Shown: positions 1 to 6,634 of the stretch, piece after piece
Numbering within the stretch: position 1 is the first letter of the stretch
Layout: each line of letters starts with the position of its first letter
NCBI GenBank assembly: GCA_012031955.1
Contig: JAAURZ010000042.1
Span: 1-10,170 of the forward strand
Length of the DNA stretch: 10,170 bases
Direction of reading: 5' to 3'
Source: Bacteroidia bacterium
GTDB taxonomy: Bacteria > Bacteroidota > Bacteroidia > Cytophagales > Cyclobacteriaceae
Notes under the pieces: generated by a model
Databases searched by the model: none
Seen by the model: only the letters and a program-made list of their open reading frames with translations
What the model was told of the DNA's origin: nothing
Position numbers and translations under genes: made by a program

Positions 1-1283
1 GCCCTCGGACATGTGAACTCGTAAGGTATGCCGGAACCGACATACTTGCCCCATTCGTCCTCGGACATATTTCGGGTAACGTGCGGGCATATTTGAGATG
101 CCAGAATGGAAGGGTCTGTCGGCCAGACCCGTATTTCCGAGTCGCTACACGCGGCCACCAGGTAGTTGGAGCCGCTGGCGAAGGCAATATCCCAAACAAA
201 GCCGCTATTATTATCCATCACAATAGGAAGGTCTCCCGGGTTGGACAATACCCATAGTTGAAGTCTTCGATCGGAGCCGGCGCTGGCAAGCAACTGGCCG
301 TCGGGGCTGAACTCTACGTCGTAGACGCCCGCCCGGTGGCCTGTAAATTGACGCACCGCTTTGTTGGCAAGGTTTATGAGTTTCACAACGCCGCGTTTGT
401 TTGCAATGTCGTCGGTGCCAAATGCCAGGCTTTTTCCGTTCGGACTAAATTTGACGGTGAGTATTCTACTGCCAGCTTCGTCGGCGAGGTTGGTTATGGC
501 TTTCGATGCGAGGTCGATCAGCACCACTTTGCCACCCCACGTACCGGCCGCGACTTGCTTTCCGTCGGGGCTAACGGCAAGGGTCTTTATCTCGAAAGGT
601 GTATCAAGCAGATTTTGGACTTCGCCGGTGGATGCGTTGACGGACGCGAGGCTGTACGACGATTTTCCTGTGGCTCCGCTGGACACCAGGAATGTGCCGT
701 TGCCTGGCAGGAATTTTATCTGGTTGGTTGGCCCGGCGAATCCCCTTATTATTTTTGGCTTGACCGCCCCTGAGGCGATGTCGTAGACAAGCACAAATGA
801 TGAATCGGAACCGGCCACCAGGTACTTTTCATCGCTGCTCATCGCAATCACCTTAAGCGGGTACGCATTGGTGTAGCTGGTAGCTTTGGCCAACGGCTGG
901 TTGATGTTGCCCTGAAAAATACGGCCGTCACTACCGGCGGCATAGAAGTTGGATCCTCTTGCCGATACCGCTATGGATGCCATCTTGTTTCTCGGCACGC
1001 CTTCAACTTTTATTTCGTTGTACGTTTTGTCGATCAACTTGGTGAGCGAGGAATAGAGACCCCGATAAATATAAGAATCGTACTTGCGGCCGCTGTATCG
1101 CCTGTGTATGTGGAAACTCTGCATGGAGAGAAGACCGGCAAGTTGAGCGTCGTCGTCTTCCTGCTCCGACTTGGTCGAAAGTTCCTGTGCTTTGGTGAGC
1201 ATGAAAAGGCTGTCGGCGCGCTTGTATTGTACTTGCGCCTCGTCGCGGTTTCGCTCTGCCTTCGATGCGAGCCTCTTTTTCAT
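1..1283 (-). CDS. WD40 beta-propeller protein (C-terminal half of a split nSTAND1-WD40 gene), runs off left edge
   Basis: The frame is open from ATG 1283 to the window edge (427 full codons) with no stop. Residues 8-45 continue a charged coiled coil (AERNRDEAQVQYKRAD). A helical linker follows, then about seven WD40-like blades from residue 99 to 388. Blade signatures include LAVSPDGKQVAAGTWGGKVV, VKFSPNGKSLAFGT, FTGHRAGVYDVEFSPDGQLL and SDSEIRVW. Seven blades make a closed propeller, normally a protein-binding platform. After them comes a tail (ICPHVTRN, EEWxxYVG-like, IPYEFTC) that looks like a natural C-terminus, so probably only a few residues lie beyond base 1. The ATG overlaps the upstream stop as ATGA, which allows coupled translation, but the N-terminus looks like the middle of a longer protein. 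It may therefore be the out-of-frame remainder of the neighbouring gene rather than an independent gene. The WD40 assignment is sure; the start is not. Confidence 0.8.
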   Translation of the reverse strand, partial: MKKRLASKAERNRDEAQVQYKRADSLFMLTKAQELSTKSEQEDDDAQLAGLLSMQSFHIHRRYSGRKYDSYIYRGLYSSLTKLIDKTYNEIKVEGVPRNKMASIAVSARGSNFYAAGSDGRIFQGNINQPLAKATSYTNAYPLKVIAMSSDEKYLVAGSDSSFVLVYDIASGAVKPKIIRGFAGPTNQIKFLPGNGTFLVSSGATGKSSYSLASVNASTGEVQNLLDTPFEIKTLAVSPDGKQVAAGTWGGKVVLIDLASKAITNLADEAGSRILTVKFSPNGKSLAFGTDDIANKRGVVKLINLANKAVRQFTGHRAGVYDVEFSPDGQLLASAGSDRRLQLWVLSNPGDLPIVMDNNSGFVWDIAFASGSNYLVAACSDSEIRVWPTDPSILASQICPHVTRNMSEDEWGKYVGSGIPYEFTCPR

Positions 1284-1327
1284 TGAGGCTTGCCAGATTG
1301 GCTTTCCGCTCTTCCAGTTGTGCTTTT
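1259..1327 (-). other. Double frameshift junction inside the coiled coil
   Basis: Three minus-strand frames meet here. The upstream ORF is coiled coil up to Lys (codon 1327-1325), then becomes low-quality sequence ending in TGA at 1282-1280. From 1323 to 1261 a second frame reads AQLEERKANLASLNEKEARI plus Glu, an ideal heptad-rich continuation. From 1259 a third frame continues with AERNRDEAQVQYKRAD. Restoring one protein requires dropping one base in the AAAA run at 1327-1324 and one G at 1260-1259. The frames are read directly; the ancestral single-gene reading is inference. Confidence 0.75.
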
Positions 1328-3157
1328 GATCAACGCGCTTTCCGCCCGGTCCTTTTCTGTCTGCAATTCGTTGAGCGTTTTCTCAAGTTCTTTGTTGGCT
1401 TCTTCGATCATTGCCCTCGACGCTTCTGCTACACCTCGCAGTCTTTCTGCTTCCACGCGTTGCTTGTCGGCTTCTTGCTTTTGCTGGTCCGCTTCCTTGC
1501 GTTGCGATTCCGCGAAGCGTGTCTGCTCATCGGCCTCCAGTTTTTTCATGAAGGCGAACACGAAGAACAGAATTGCGATAACGAACAAGATACCGAAGAT
1601 GATGGCTGTAGCCCGCGTGCGGCGCAGCAGCCTGCGTTGCAGCATCTCCTGGTTCTTGAGTTCGGCTTCGTAGGTAATACGGCTGGTGTCGAGGAATACA
1701 ACGGCGCGCTCGAAGGCTTCATCGTAGCGTTGAGCCCACTCACGCGTAGGCCGTTGTTTTTTCTGCCAGTTGAGTGCAAGTTGCAAGTCGGGTGGTCGCC
1801 ACAAACCTGTCTTGCCGATCTGGTACATGGCCGCAGCCTCCGACAGGCGTTTGTACATCTGCGCGGAGTCAAACTCTTCCGCGACCCACGAGTCGAGGCG
1901 CGTCCAGATACGCATCAGACTTTCGTGCGAAATCTCCACCATCGAGTCTGAGTGGAGCGACACGTGGTATGCCGGCATGAGAAATGATCTGCCGGGCTTG
2001 CGGAAATGATTTACAATATCGATTACGTCAGCCTCTTCGGCGTCGGCAAGTTGCGCTATGAGTCCCAGTCGTGTGGGGCGGCGCATGCCCCTGTTTTCCT
2101 GGGTGCGTTCGGTAATGCTTTTGAACAACACTTCGGCTATTTCCTTTTGCCTGGGGCTCAGTTCTTCATAGGCTTCGTCGGCATGTTGTGAGAGCGCCTG
2201 GCTTATTTTTCCAACGGCATTGTAATGTCGAATGTCGATAGGTTCCCCCGGCTCATGGTTCATCAACCAGTAGTCCCAGGTTCGCATCATCGCGTGCTGG
2301 AGAATGGGGAGTTGGTCCTGGTCGTTGCCTATGTCCGAGAGCAGGGTGCGCAACAGGCGCGGCGCAATCTTGCCTCCGGCCACGGCGATCGGTCCTTCAA
2401 TGACCATCTTCTTTTGTTCGCGCGTCATCTGTGGCACCAGGTAGTTGCTTTGGTTGATGATCTGCGTGAGTCCTGGGAATGCGGAGCAGTTTCCGATGAA
2501 GTCGGAGCGCATGGTGATGGCTACGTAGATCGGCGCTTTTGTCTGGTTGACGGCCGTTAGCATGAGGTGCACATATTGGTGCGCCTCGTCGGCGGCGTCA
2601 GGGTTGCTTCCGTCTGTTTCCTGGTAGCGAAATAATTCCTCAAACTGATCGATCAGGAGGAGTATGTTTTCGTCTGTCTGCAGTTGTACGTATCGCGCAA
2701 CTTCGAGAAGGCCATAGCTTCCGCTCCGTAGTACTGAGTTTACAATGGCGCGATGAATTTCTTTGTCTTCCGGGTTGATCTTGCCGGTTTGGCTCATGAA
2801 GTCGACGATGGCGTCGGTCAGGTTGGCAATGGGAGATGCGCCGGGGCGCGCGGTGATCACATTCCAGTTGGCGCCATTTTCCGTAATAAATCCGCCGTAG
2901 AGCACGGGCACGAGGCCGCAATTCATGAGCGACGATTTACCGCTTCCAGAAAAGCCCATCACCGCTACGAAGCGATTCTTGGAGAGTTGAAGCAAAATCT
3001 TGTCTACCTGGCCTTCTCTGCCAAAGAACAAATGGCATTCGTCAACGCTGAAGGGTCGCAGGCCTGGAAAGGGATTGGCTATCTGTGGATGGACGCCGAC
3101 GAGCGGGTCATCCGAATACCTCTCAAATTCTCCGGATTGTAAGGGTTGGTTCAGCAT
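1280..3157 (-). CDS. nSTAND1 NTPase with transmembrane helix and coiled coil (N-terminal half of a split WD40 gene)
   Basis: Signalling ATPase of the STAND class, numbered here from ATG 3157. The N-terminus has the nSTAND1 signature NPFPGLRPF followed by HLFFGRE. Walker A is GFSGSGKSS (about 68-76) and Walker B is LLLIDQFEELF (about 166-176). A helical region with LPILQHAMMRTWDYW and SHESLMRIW follows, as is typical of nSTAND1. A basic stretch (RRLLRRTR) precedes one hydrophobic helix (about 517-537), which predicts a cytoplasmic ATPase anchored in the inner membrane. A Lys/Glu/Gln/Ala coiled coil runs from about 540 to 611. The last 14 residues break that pattern and end at TGA 1280, consistent with a frameshift; the missing WD40 part lies just downstream in another frame. 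A TTG at 3169 would add four residues; ATG 3157 is preferred, though the upstream GGAGG is unusually close. Family members couple nucleotide binding to oligomerisation; the ligand and output here are unknown. Confidence 0.85.
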   Translation of the reverse strand: MLNQPLQSGEFERYSDDPLVGVHPQIANPFPGLRPFSVDECHLFFGREGQVDKILLQLSKNRFVAVMGFSGSGKSSLMNCGLVPVLYGGFITENGANWNVITARPGASPIANLTDAIVDFMSQTGKINPEDKEIHRAIVNSVLRSGSYGLLEVARYVQLQTDENILLLIDQFEELFRYQETDGSNPDAADEAHQYVHLMLTAVNQTKAPIYVAITMRSDFIGNCSAFPGLTQIINQSNYLVPQMTREQKKMVIEGPIAVAGGKIAPRLLRTLLSDIGNDQDQLPILQHAMMRTWDYWLMNHEPGEPIDIRHYNAVGKISQALSQHADEAYEELSPRQKEIAEVLFKSITERTQENRGMRRPTRLGLIAQLADAEEADVIDIVNHFRKPGRSFLMPAYHVSLHSDSMVEISHESLMRIWTRLDSWVAEEFDSAQMYKRLSEAAAMYQIGKTGLWRPPDLQLALNWQKKQRPTREWAQRYDEAFERAVVFLDTSRITYEAELKNQEMLQRRLLRRTRATAIIFGILFVIAILFFVFAFMKKLEADEQTRFAESQRKEADQQKQEADKQRVEAERLRGVAEASRAMIEEANKELEKTLNELQTEKDRAESALIKSTTGRAESQSGKPQ

Positions 3158-3283
3158 GGCCTCCGGCAAAGAATTAGAAAGTTACTGAATTGCTCAACAA
3201 TAAGGCTGCACACGGGGCTCGGAACAGTTTAAAAAATGTTGGGTTATCGAATATTTAAAGATAGACGAATTTTGCCCAAAAAC

Positions 3284-3308
3284 AAAAGAGGGGTGTCACC
3301 CCTCTTTT
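3284..3308 (-). terminator. Rho-independent terminator after rplT
   Basis: A perfect inverted repeat (AAAAGAGGGG, loop TGTCA, CCCCTCTTTT) sits 22 bases past the rplT stop. On the minus strand the stem is followed by TTTTGTTTTT, a good U tract. The other strand also has a short T run, so it could work in both directions. It closes the thrS-infC-rpmI-rplT cluster and implies that the nSTAND1 gene downstream needs its own promoter. The 3158-3283 spacer should hold that promoter; only a weak TATCTTTA (3263-3256) and TAACTTTC (3186-3179) are visible there. Confidence 0.88.
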
Positions 3309-3330
3309 TACTTAAAATCCTATCGATGTG

Positions 3331-3675
3331 CTACTTAACCTTTTCGACCACAGCCTTGAAGGCTTCGGGGTGATTCATGGCTAAATCAGCCAGCACTTTA
3401 CGATTCAGGTCGATGCCGGATTTCTTGAGCTTGCCGATGAACTCGGAATAGCTCATATCATAGGTTCTCACACCGGCGTTGATACGCTGAATCCAAACAG
3501 CCCGGAATTCTCGTTTCTTTTGTTTTCGGTCTCTGTATGCATATACGAGACCTTTTTCGACAGCATTCTTAGCTACTGTCCACACGTTCTTCTTGCGACC
3601 GAAGAACCCTTTGGCAAGCTTCAATATCCGCTTGCGTTTAGCCCTGGAGGCTACGTTGTTGACTGATCTTGGCAT
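3331..3675 (-). CDS. rplT: Large ribosomal subunit protein bL20
   Basis: L20 binds 23S rRNA early in assembly of the 50S subunit. The protein is 114 residues, the usual family length. It starts with [19 protein letters not shown], followed by the family block [18 protein letters not shown] and the basic stretch [20 protein letters not shown]. The globular C-terminal domain includes [18 protein letters not shown] and ends in [20 protein letters not shown]. It starts at ATG 3675, 74 bases after the rpmI stop, and is the last gene before the terminator at 3284-3308. In several bacteria L20 represses its own operon through an mRNA site. No such site can be assigned here with confidence; the 74-base spacer holds only an AT-rich inverted repeat. 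Confidence 0.98.
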   Translation of the reverse strand: MPRSVNNVASRAKRKRILKLAKGFFGRKKNVWTVAKNAVEKGLVYAYRDRKQKKREFRAVWIQRINAGVRTYDMSYSEFIGKLKKSGIDLNRKVLADLAMNHPEAFKAVVEKVK

Positions 3676-3749
3676 TACTTTTTACATTTTTTGGTCGTTG
3701 GCGGCAATTATGCGCTTAGGTGCCAAAAACCGGGTTAAACATAGAACCA

Positions 3750-3950
3750 TCACAGAAGGTACGGGAGCATCGGACGGATATTGTTCATATCCTCTTTAGT
3801 CACGATTGACTTTTTGCCGAGCCTGCGTTTCTGCTTTGTCTCTTTTTTTGTAAGAATGTGATTTTTGAAGGCACGCTTGTGCTTCACTTTGCCGGAGCCG
3901 GTCACTTTGAACCGCTTCTTCGCTCCTGACTTTGTTTTTACTTTAGGCAT
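3750..3950 (-). CDS. rpmI: Large ribosomal subunit protein bL35
   Basis: A small basic 50S protein of 66 residues, the normal L35 length. It opens with [20 protein letters not shown], the family signature, followed by [26 protein letters not shown] and a C-terminus with NIRPMLPYL. It starts at ATG 3950, 22 bases after the infC stop, without a strong Shine-Dalgarno sequence. The order infC-rpmI-rplT is conserved across bacteria and supports co-transcription with both neighbours. Confidence 0.98.
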   Translation of the reverse strand: MPKVKTKSGAKKRFKVTGSGKVKHKRAFKNHILTKKETKQKRRLGKKSIVTKEDMNNIRPMLPYLL

Positions 3951-3972
3951 TATCCCGAGTTTTAGAAAATCC

Positions 3973-4554
3973 TTACTTCTTGATCAACCCAGGCTTCGGC
4001 ATGATGATCATCGACATCCGCTTGCCTTCGAGCTTGGGCATTTGTTCAACTTTACCGTATTCTTCCAGCGCTTGTGCAAACTTCAGAAGCAGGATTTCGC
4101 CTCGCTCCTTGTACACAATAGTACGGCCGATGAAGGTAACGGTCGCCTTTACCTTGGCGCCTTCCTGCAGAAAGGTGACGGCATGCTTAAGTTTAAAATT
4201 AAAGTCATGCTCTTCGGTGTTGGGGCCAAACCTGATCTCTTTCAAGATCACTTTCACGGTCTTGGCCTTTATTTCCTTCTGCTTCTTCTTCTGTTCGTAC
4301 TTAAACTTCGAATAGTCGACAACTTTGCAAACCGGCGGGTCGGCATTTGGAGAAATCTCGACCAGGTCCAATCCCTGCTCCTGAGCCAACTTAATAGCCT
4401 GGTTGATAGGATATACGTCTACTTTAACGTTCTCTCCTACCACCCTCACACGAGGCGCCGTGATCAGCTCATTAATCCGATATGGCTCCTCCCTGCGTCC
4501 GGGCCCTCTCCTGTTGAAGGGCCTTCTAAAACTGTTTCTGTTACCGCTATTGAT
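3973..4554 (-). CDS. infC: Translation initiation factor IF-3, probable ATC start
   Basis: IF-3 binds the 30S subunit, blocks premature 50S joining and proofreads the start codon. The N-domain shows [20 protein letters not shown] (about 22-41) and [21 protein letters not shown] lysine-rich linker ([10 protein letters not shown]) leads to the C-domain with [19 protein letters not shown] and [11 protein letters not shown]. The first ordinary start in frame, GTG 4449, would remove the conserved EEPYRIN segment, so it is unlikely. The frame stays open upstream to a TAA at 4569-4567, and that stretch contains no ATG, GTG or TTG. ATC 4554 gives a 193-residue protein beginning (M)[15 protein letters not shown], close to normal length. 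Rare starts (ATT, ATC, ATA) are the rule for infC in many bacteria and let IF-3 repress itself. It lies 73 bases after thrS, with its own promoter-like element in the gap. Confidence 0.93.
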   Translation of the reverse strand: MNSGNRNSFRRPFNRRGPGRREEPYRINELITAPRVRVVGENVKVDVYPINQAIKLAQEQGLDLVEISPNADPPVCKVVDYSKFKYEQKKKQKEIKAKTVKVILKEIRFGPNTEEHDFNFKLKHAVTFLQEGAKVKATVTFIGRTIVYKERGEILLLKFAQALEEYGKVEQMPKLEGKRMSMIIMPKPGLIKK

Positions 4555-4588
4555 ACTATTTAGAGTTTAGTTTTTTACAAACAGGGTG

Positions 4589-4618
4589 CAAATATCGCCA
4601 TATTTTTAATTTTTCAAA
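4589..4618 (-). promoter_or_regulatory. Probable promoter for infC-rpmI-rplT
   Basis: On the minus strand, TTTG (4618-4615) is followed after 18 bases by GATATTTG (4596-4589). This fits the Bacteroidota primary sigma factor pattern of a -33 TTTG and a -7 TAnnTTTG with one mismatch. It lies between the thrS stop and the proposed infC ATC and would give a leader of roughly 28 bases. It would let IF-3, L35 and L20 be made separately from thrS. This is a consensus match only. Confidence 0.5.
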
Positions 4619-4627
4619 ACAATGGCG

Positions 4628-6562
4628 TTAAAAGGGCGCGGCACTTTCCTCGCGGAAGCGCGCGACGAATGCGTCGAGCGACTCGGAGCCCAGGTCGCCC
4701 TTGCCATGGCGGCGCACAGACACGAGGCCTTCGGCGGCTTCGCGCTCGCCCACGATGAGCATATAGGGCACTTTCTTGGTTTCGGCGTCGCGGATTTTCC
4801 GACCGATTTTCTCGTCCCGGTTATCAAGCAAACCCCTGATATCCTGATCCTTAAGCCGGTTGTACACGCGCTCGGCGTAGTCGTTGAAGCGCTCGGATAT
4901 GGGCAATATGCTGATCTGGTCTGGCGAAAGCCACAACGGAAAGTTGCCGGCGCAATGCTCGATGAGCACGGCCACGAATCGCTCCAGCGACCCGAAGGGG
5001 GCCCGATGGATCATAACGGGGCGGTGCTTCTGGTTGTCGGACCCGACATATTCGAGCTCGAAGCGTTCGGGCAGGTTGTAGTCAACTTGTATGGTGCCCA
5101 ACTGCCAGCTACGGCCCAGGGCGTCTTTCACCATGAAGTCGAGTTTCGGTCCGTAGAATGCCGCCTCACCTTTTACCGCCACGGTTTTGAGCCTGCGCTC
5201 GTCGGCGGCCTGCTGTATCTCCATCTCGGCGCGGTCCCACAGCGCATCTTCGCCGATGTACTTGGCTTTGTTGCCCGGGTCCCTCAGGGATACTTGCGCG
5301 GTATAGTGCTCGAACCCCAGCGAGGTGAACACATGAAGCACGAGGTCGATTACTTTTATGAACTCTTCTTTCACCTGGTCGGGCCTGCAAAAGATGTGCG
5401 CGTCGTCTTGTGTAAAGCCGCGCACGCGGGTGAGGCCGTGAAGTTCGCCGCTTTGCTCGTACCGGTACACGGTGCCGAACTCGGCAAGCCTGATGGGCAG
5501 GTCGCGGTACGACCGGGGCTTCACTTTATATATCTCGCAGTGGTGCGGACAGTTCATCGGTTTTAGCAGGAACTCTTCATTTTCGTCGGGTGTGTGAATC
5601 GGCTGAAAAGAATCTTTCCCATATTTTTCGTAGTGGCCCGAGGTCACGTATAATGATTTTCCGCCAATGTGAGGCGTAACGACCGGATCGTAGCCTGCTT
5701 TCACCTGTGCTTTGCGCATAAACTGTTCGAGGCGTTCGCGCAGGATGGTACCCTTGGGCAACCACAGTGGTAAGCCCATGCCCACCTTTTCGGAAAAGGC
5801 AAACAACTCGAGCTCTTTACCCAACTTGCGGTGGTCGCGCTTCTTGGCTTCCTCGATCAGGTGCAGGTGCTCGTCAAGTTCTTTTTGCTTGGGAAAGGTG
5901 ATGCCGTAGATGCGGGTGAGCATTTTATTTTTTTCATCGCCTCGCCAGTAGGCGCCGGCCACGTTGAGCAACTTGGCTGCTTTGATGAAGCCTGTGTGTG
6001 GAATATGCGGGCCGCGGCACAGATCTACAAAGTCGCCCTGTTGATAGAAAGTAATGCTGCCATCCGACAGGCCGTCAATCAGTTCGAGTTTATATTCGTC
6101 GCCCTTTTTTGTAAAGTAGTCGGTAGCCTCCGTCTTCGACACGTCGCGCCGGGTGAAGGCGTTGTTCTTTCTGGCCAACTCCAGCATTTTCTTTTCGACG
6201 GCCGCCAGGTCATCCTCACCAAACGATTTCCCACCCAGGTCGACGTCGTAGTAGAATCCATTGTCTATGGGCGGGCCGATGCCAAACTTTACGCCGGGGT
6301 ATAGCGCTTCCAGCGCTTCGGCCAGCAGGTGGGCAGATGAGTGCCAGAACGAGTACTTGCCCCCTTGGTCATTCCAGGTGAGTATTTTAACCGAAGCGTC
6401 TGCTGTAATTGGGCGCGACAGGTCCCATATCTCTCCGTTCACTTCAATGGCCAGGGCATTGCGGGCCAGACCCTCGCTGATGCTGAGGGCGATGTCCATT
6501 CCTTTAACTCCTTCCGGAAATTCACGAACACTTCCATCCGGGAGCGAAATCTTAATACTCAT
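4628..6562 (-). CDS. thrS: Threonyl-tRNA synthetase
   Basis: Charges tRNA-Thr with threonine using ATP, in the cytoplasm. At 644 residues it is full length. An N-terminal TGS domain (about 1-62) precedes the editing domain, which removes mischarged serine and keeps its metal and catalytic residues: HSSAH (74-78) and C182/H186 in CRGPHIPH. The class II catalytic core follows, with zinc ligands C338 (MNCPHH), H389 (DDAHIF) and H519 (MIHRA). Motif 2 has R367 in FGTVYRYE, and motif 3 has R528 in GSLERFV. The anticodon-binding domain occupies about 545-640, with [12 protein letters not shown]. It starts at ATG 6562, 72 bases after the upstream gene, and heads the thrS-infC-rpmI-rplT cluster. No T-box leader is seen, nor is one expected in this phylum. 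No key residue is missing. Confidence 0.98.
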   Translation of the reverse strand: MSIKISLPDGSVREFPEGVKGMDIALSISEGLARNALAIEVNGEIWDLSRPITADASVKILTWNDQGGKYSFWHSSAHLLAEALEALYPGVKFGIGPPIDNGFYYDVDLGGKSFGEDDLAAVEKKMLELARKNNAFTRRDVSKTEATDYFTKKGDEYKLELIDGLSDGSITFYQQGDFVDLCRGPHIPHTGFIKAAKLLNVAGAYWRGDEKNKMLTRIYGITFPKQKELDEHLHLIEEAKKRDHRKLGKELELFAFSEKVGMGLPLWLPKGTILRERLEQFMRKAQVKAGYDPVVTPHIGGKSLYVTSGHYEKYGKDSFQPIHTPDENEEFLLKPMNCPHHCEIYKVKPRSYRDLPIRLAEFGTVYRYEQSGELHGLTRVRGFTQDDAHIFCRPDQVKEEFIKVIDLVLHVFTSLGFEHYTAQVSLRDPGNKAKYIGEDALWDRAEMEIQQAADERRLKTVAVKGEAAFYGPKLDFMVKDALGRSWQLGTIQVDYNLPERFELEYVGSDNQKHRPVMIHRAPFGSLERFVAVLIEHCAGNFPLWLSPDQISILPISERFNDYAERVYNRLKDQDIRGLLDNRDEKIGRKIRDAETKKVPYMLIVGEREAAEGLVSVRRHGKGDLGSESLDAFVARFREESAAPF

Positions 6563-6597
6563 AAAATATCCAGCTCGATGATTTTTTCAATAAGGTG

Positions 6598-6605
6598 CAA
6601 ATATG
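6598..6605 (-). promoter_or_regulatory. Possible -7 promoter element of thrS
   Basis: Minus-strand CATATTTG matches TAnnTTTG at seven of eight positions. It is embedded in ATATTTGCACC, the same 11 bases found at the infC promoter. The element ends 36 bases before the thrS ATG, against 35 for infC and its ATC. No TTTG is present at the expected -33 position, so this rests on the -7 match and on the repeated context. Confidence 0.4.
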
Positions 6606-6634
6606 CAACTTTTCTAATAAGGGAGCGCAGCTTT

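Noticed and set aside
258..786. Two overlapping plus-strand ORFs opposite the WD40 region
   Set aside because: Both mirror clear WD40 blades on the minus strand and have no domain of their own.
1265..1951. 228-codon plus-strand ORF opposite the nSTAND1 gene
   Set aside because: It is antisense to the coiled-coil, TM and helical parts of the nSTAND1 protein; its Cys/Phe-rich sequence mirrors Lys/Glu/Ala codons.
1..3157. Anti-phage defence system built on the nSTAND1-WD40 gene
   Set aside because: There is no effector domain, no nuclease or toxin partner, and no mobile-element context; the neighbours are housekeeping genes.
3256..3263. TATCTTTA as the promoter of the nSTAND1 gene
   Set aside because: Seven of eight match the -7 element, but no TTTG lies at the right spacing and it is about 100 bases from the start; too weak to list as a feature.
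3687..3729. Inverted repeat (TTTTTTGG...CCAAAAA) in the rpmI-rplT spacer as an L20 operator
   Set aside because: The stem is short and mostly A-T with a loop of about 28 bases; it does not match any L20-binding structure I can recognise.
4622..5566. 314-codon plus-strand ORF opposite thrS
   Set aside because: It lies entirely antisense to a fully conserved thrS and shows no recognisable domain; it is a product of codon bias on the other strand.
6563..6634. T-box or other riboswitch before thrS
   Set aside because: The spacer is only 72 bases, lacks T-box motifs and shows no terminator-antiterminator pair.
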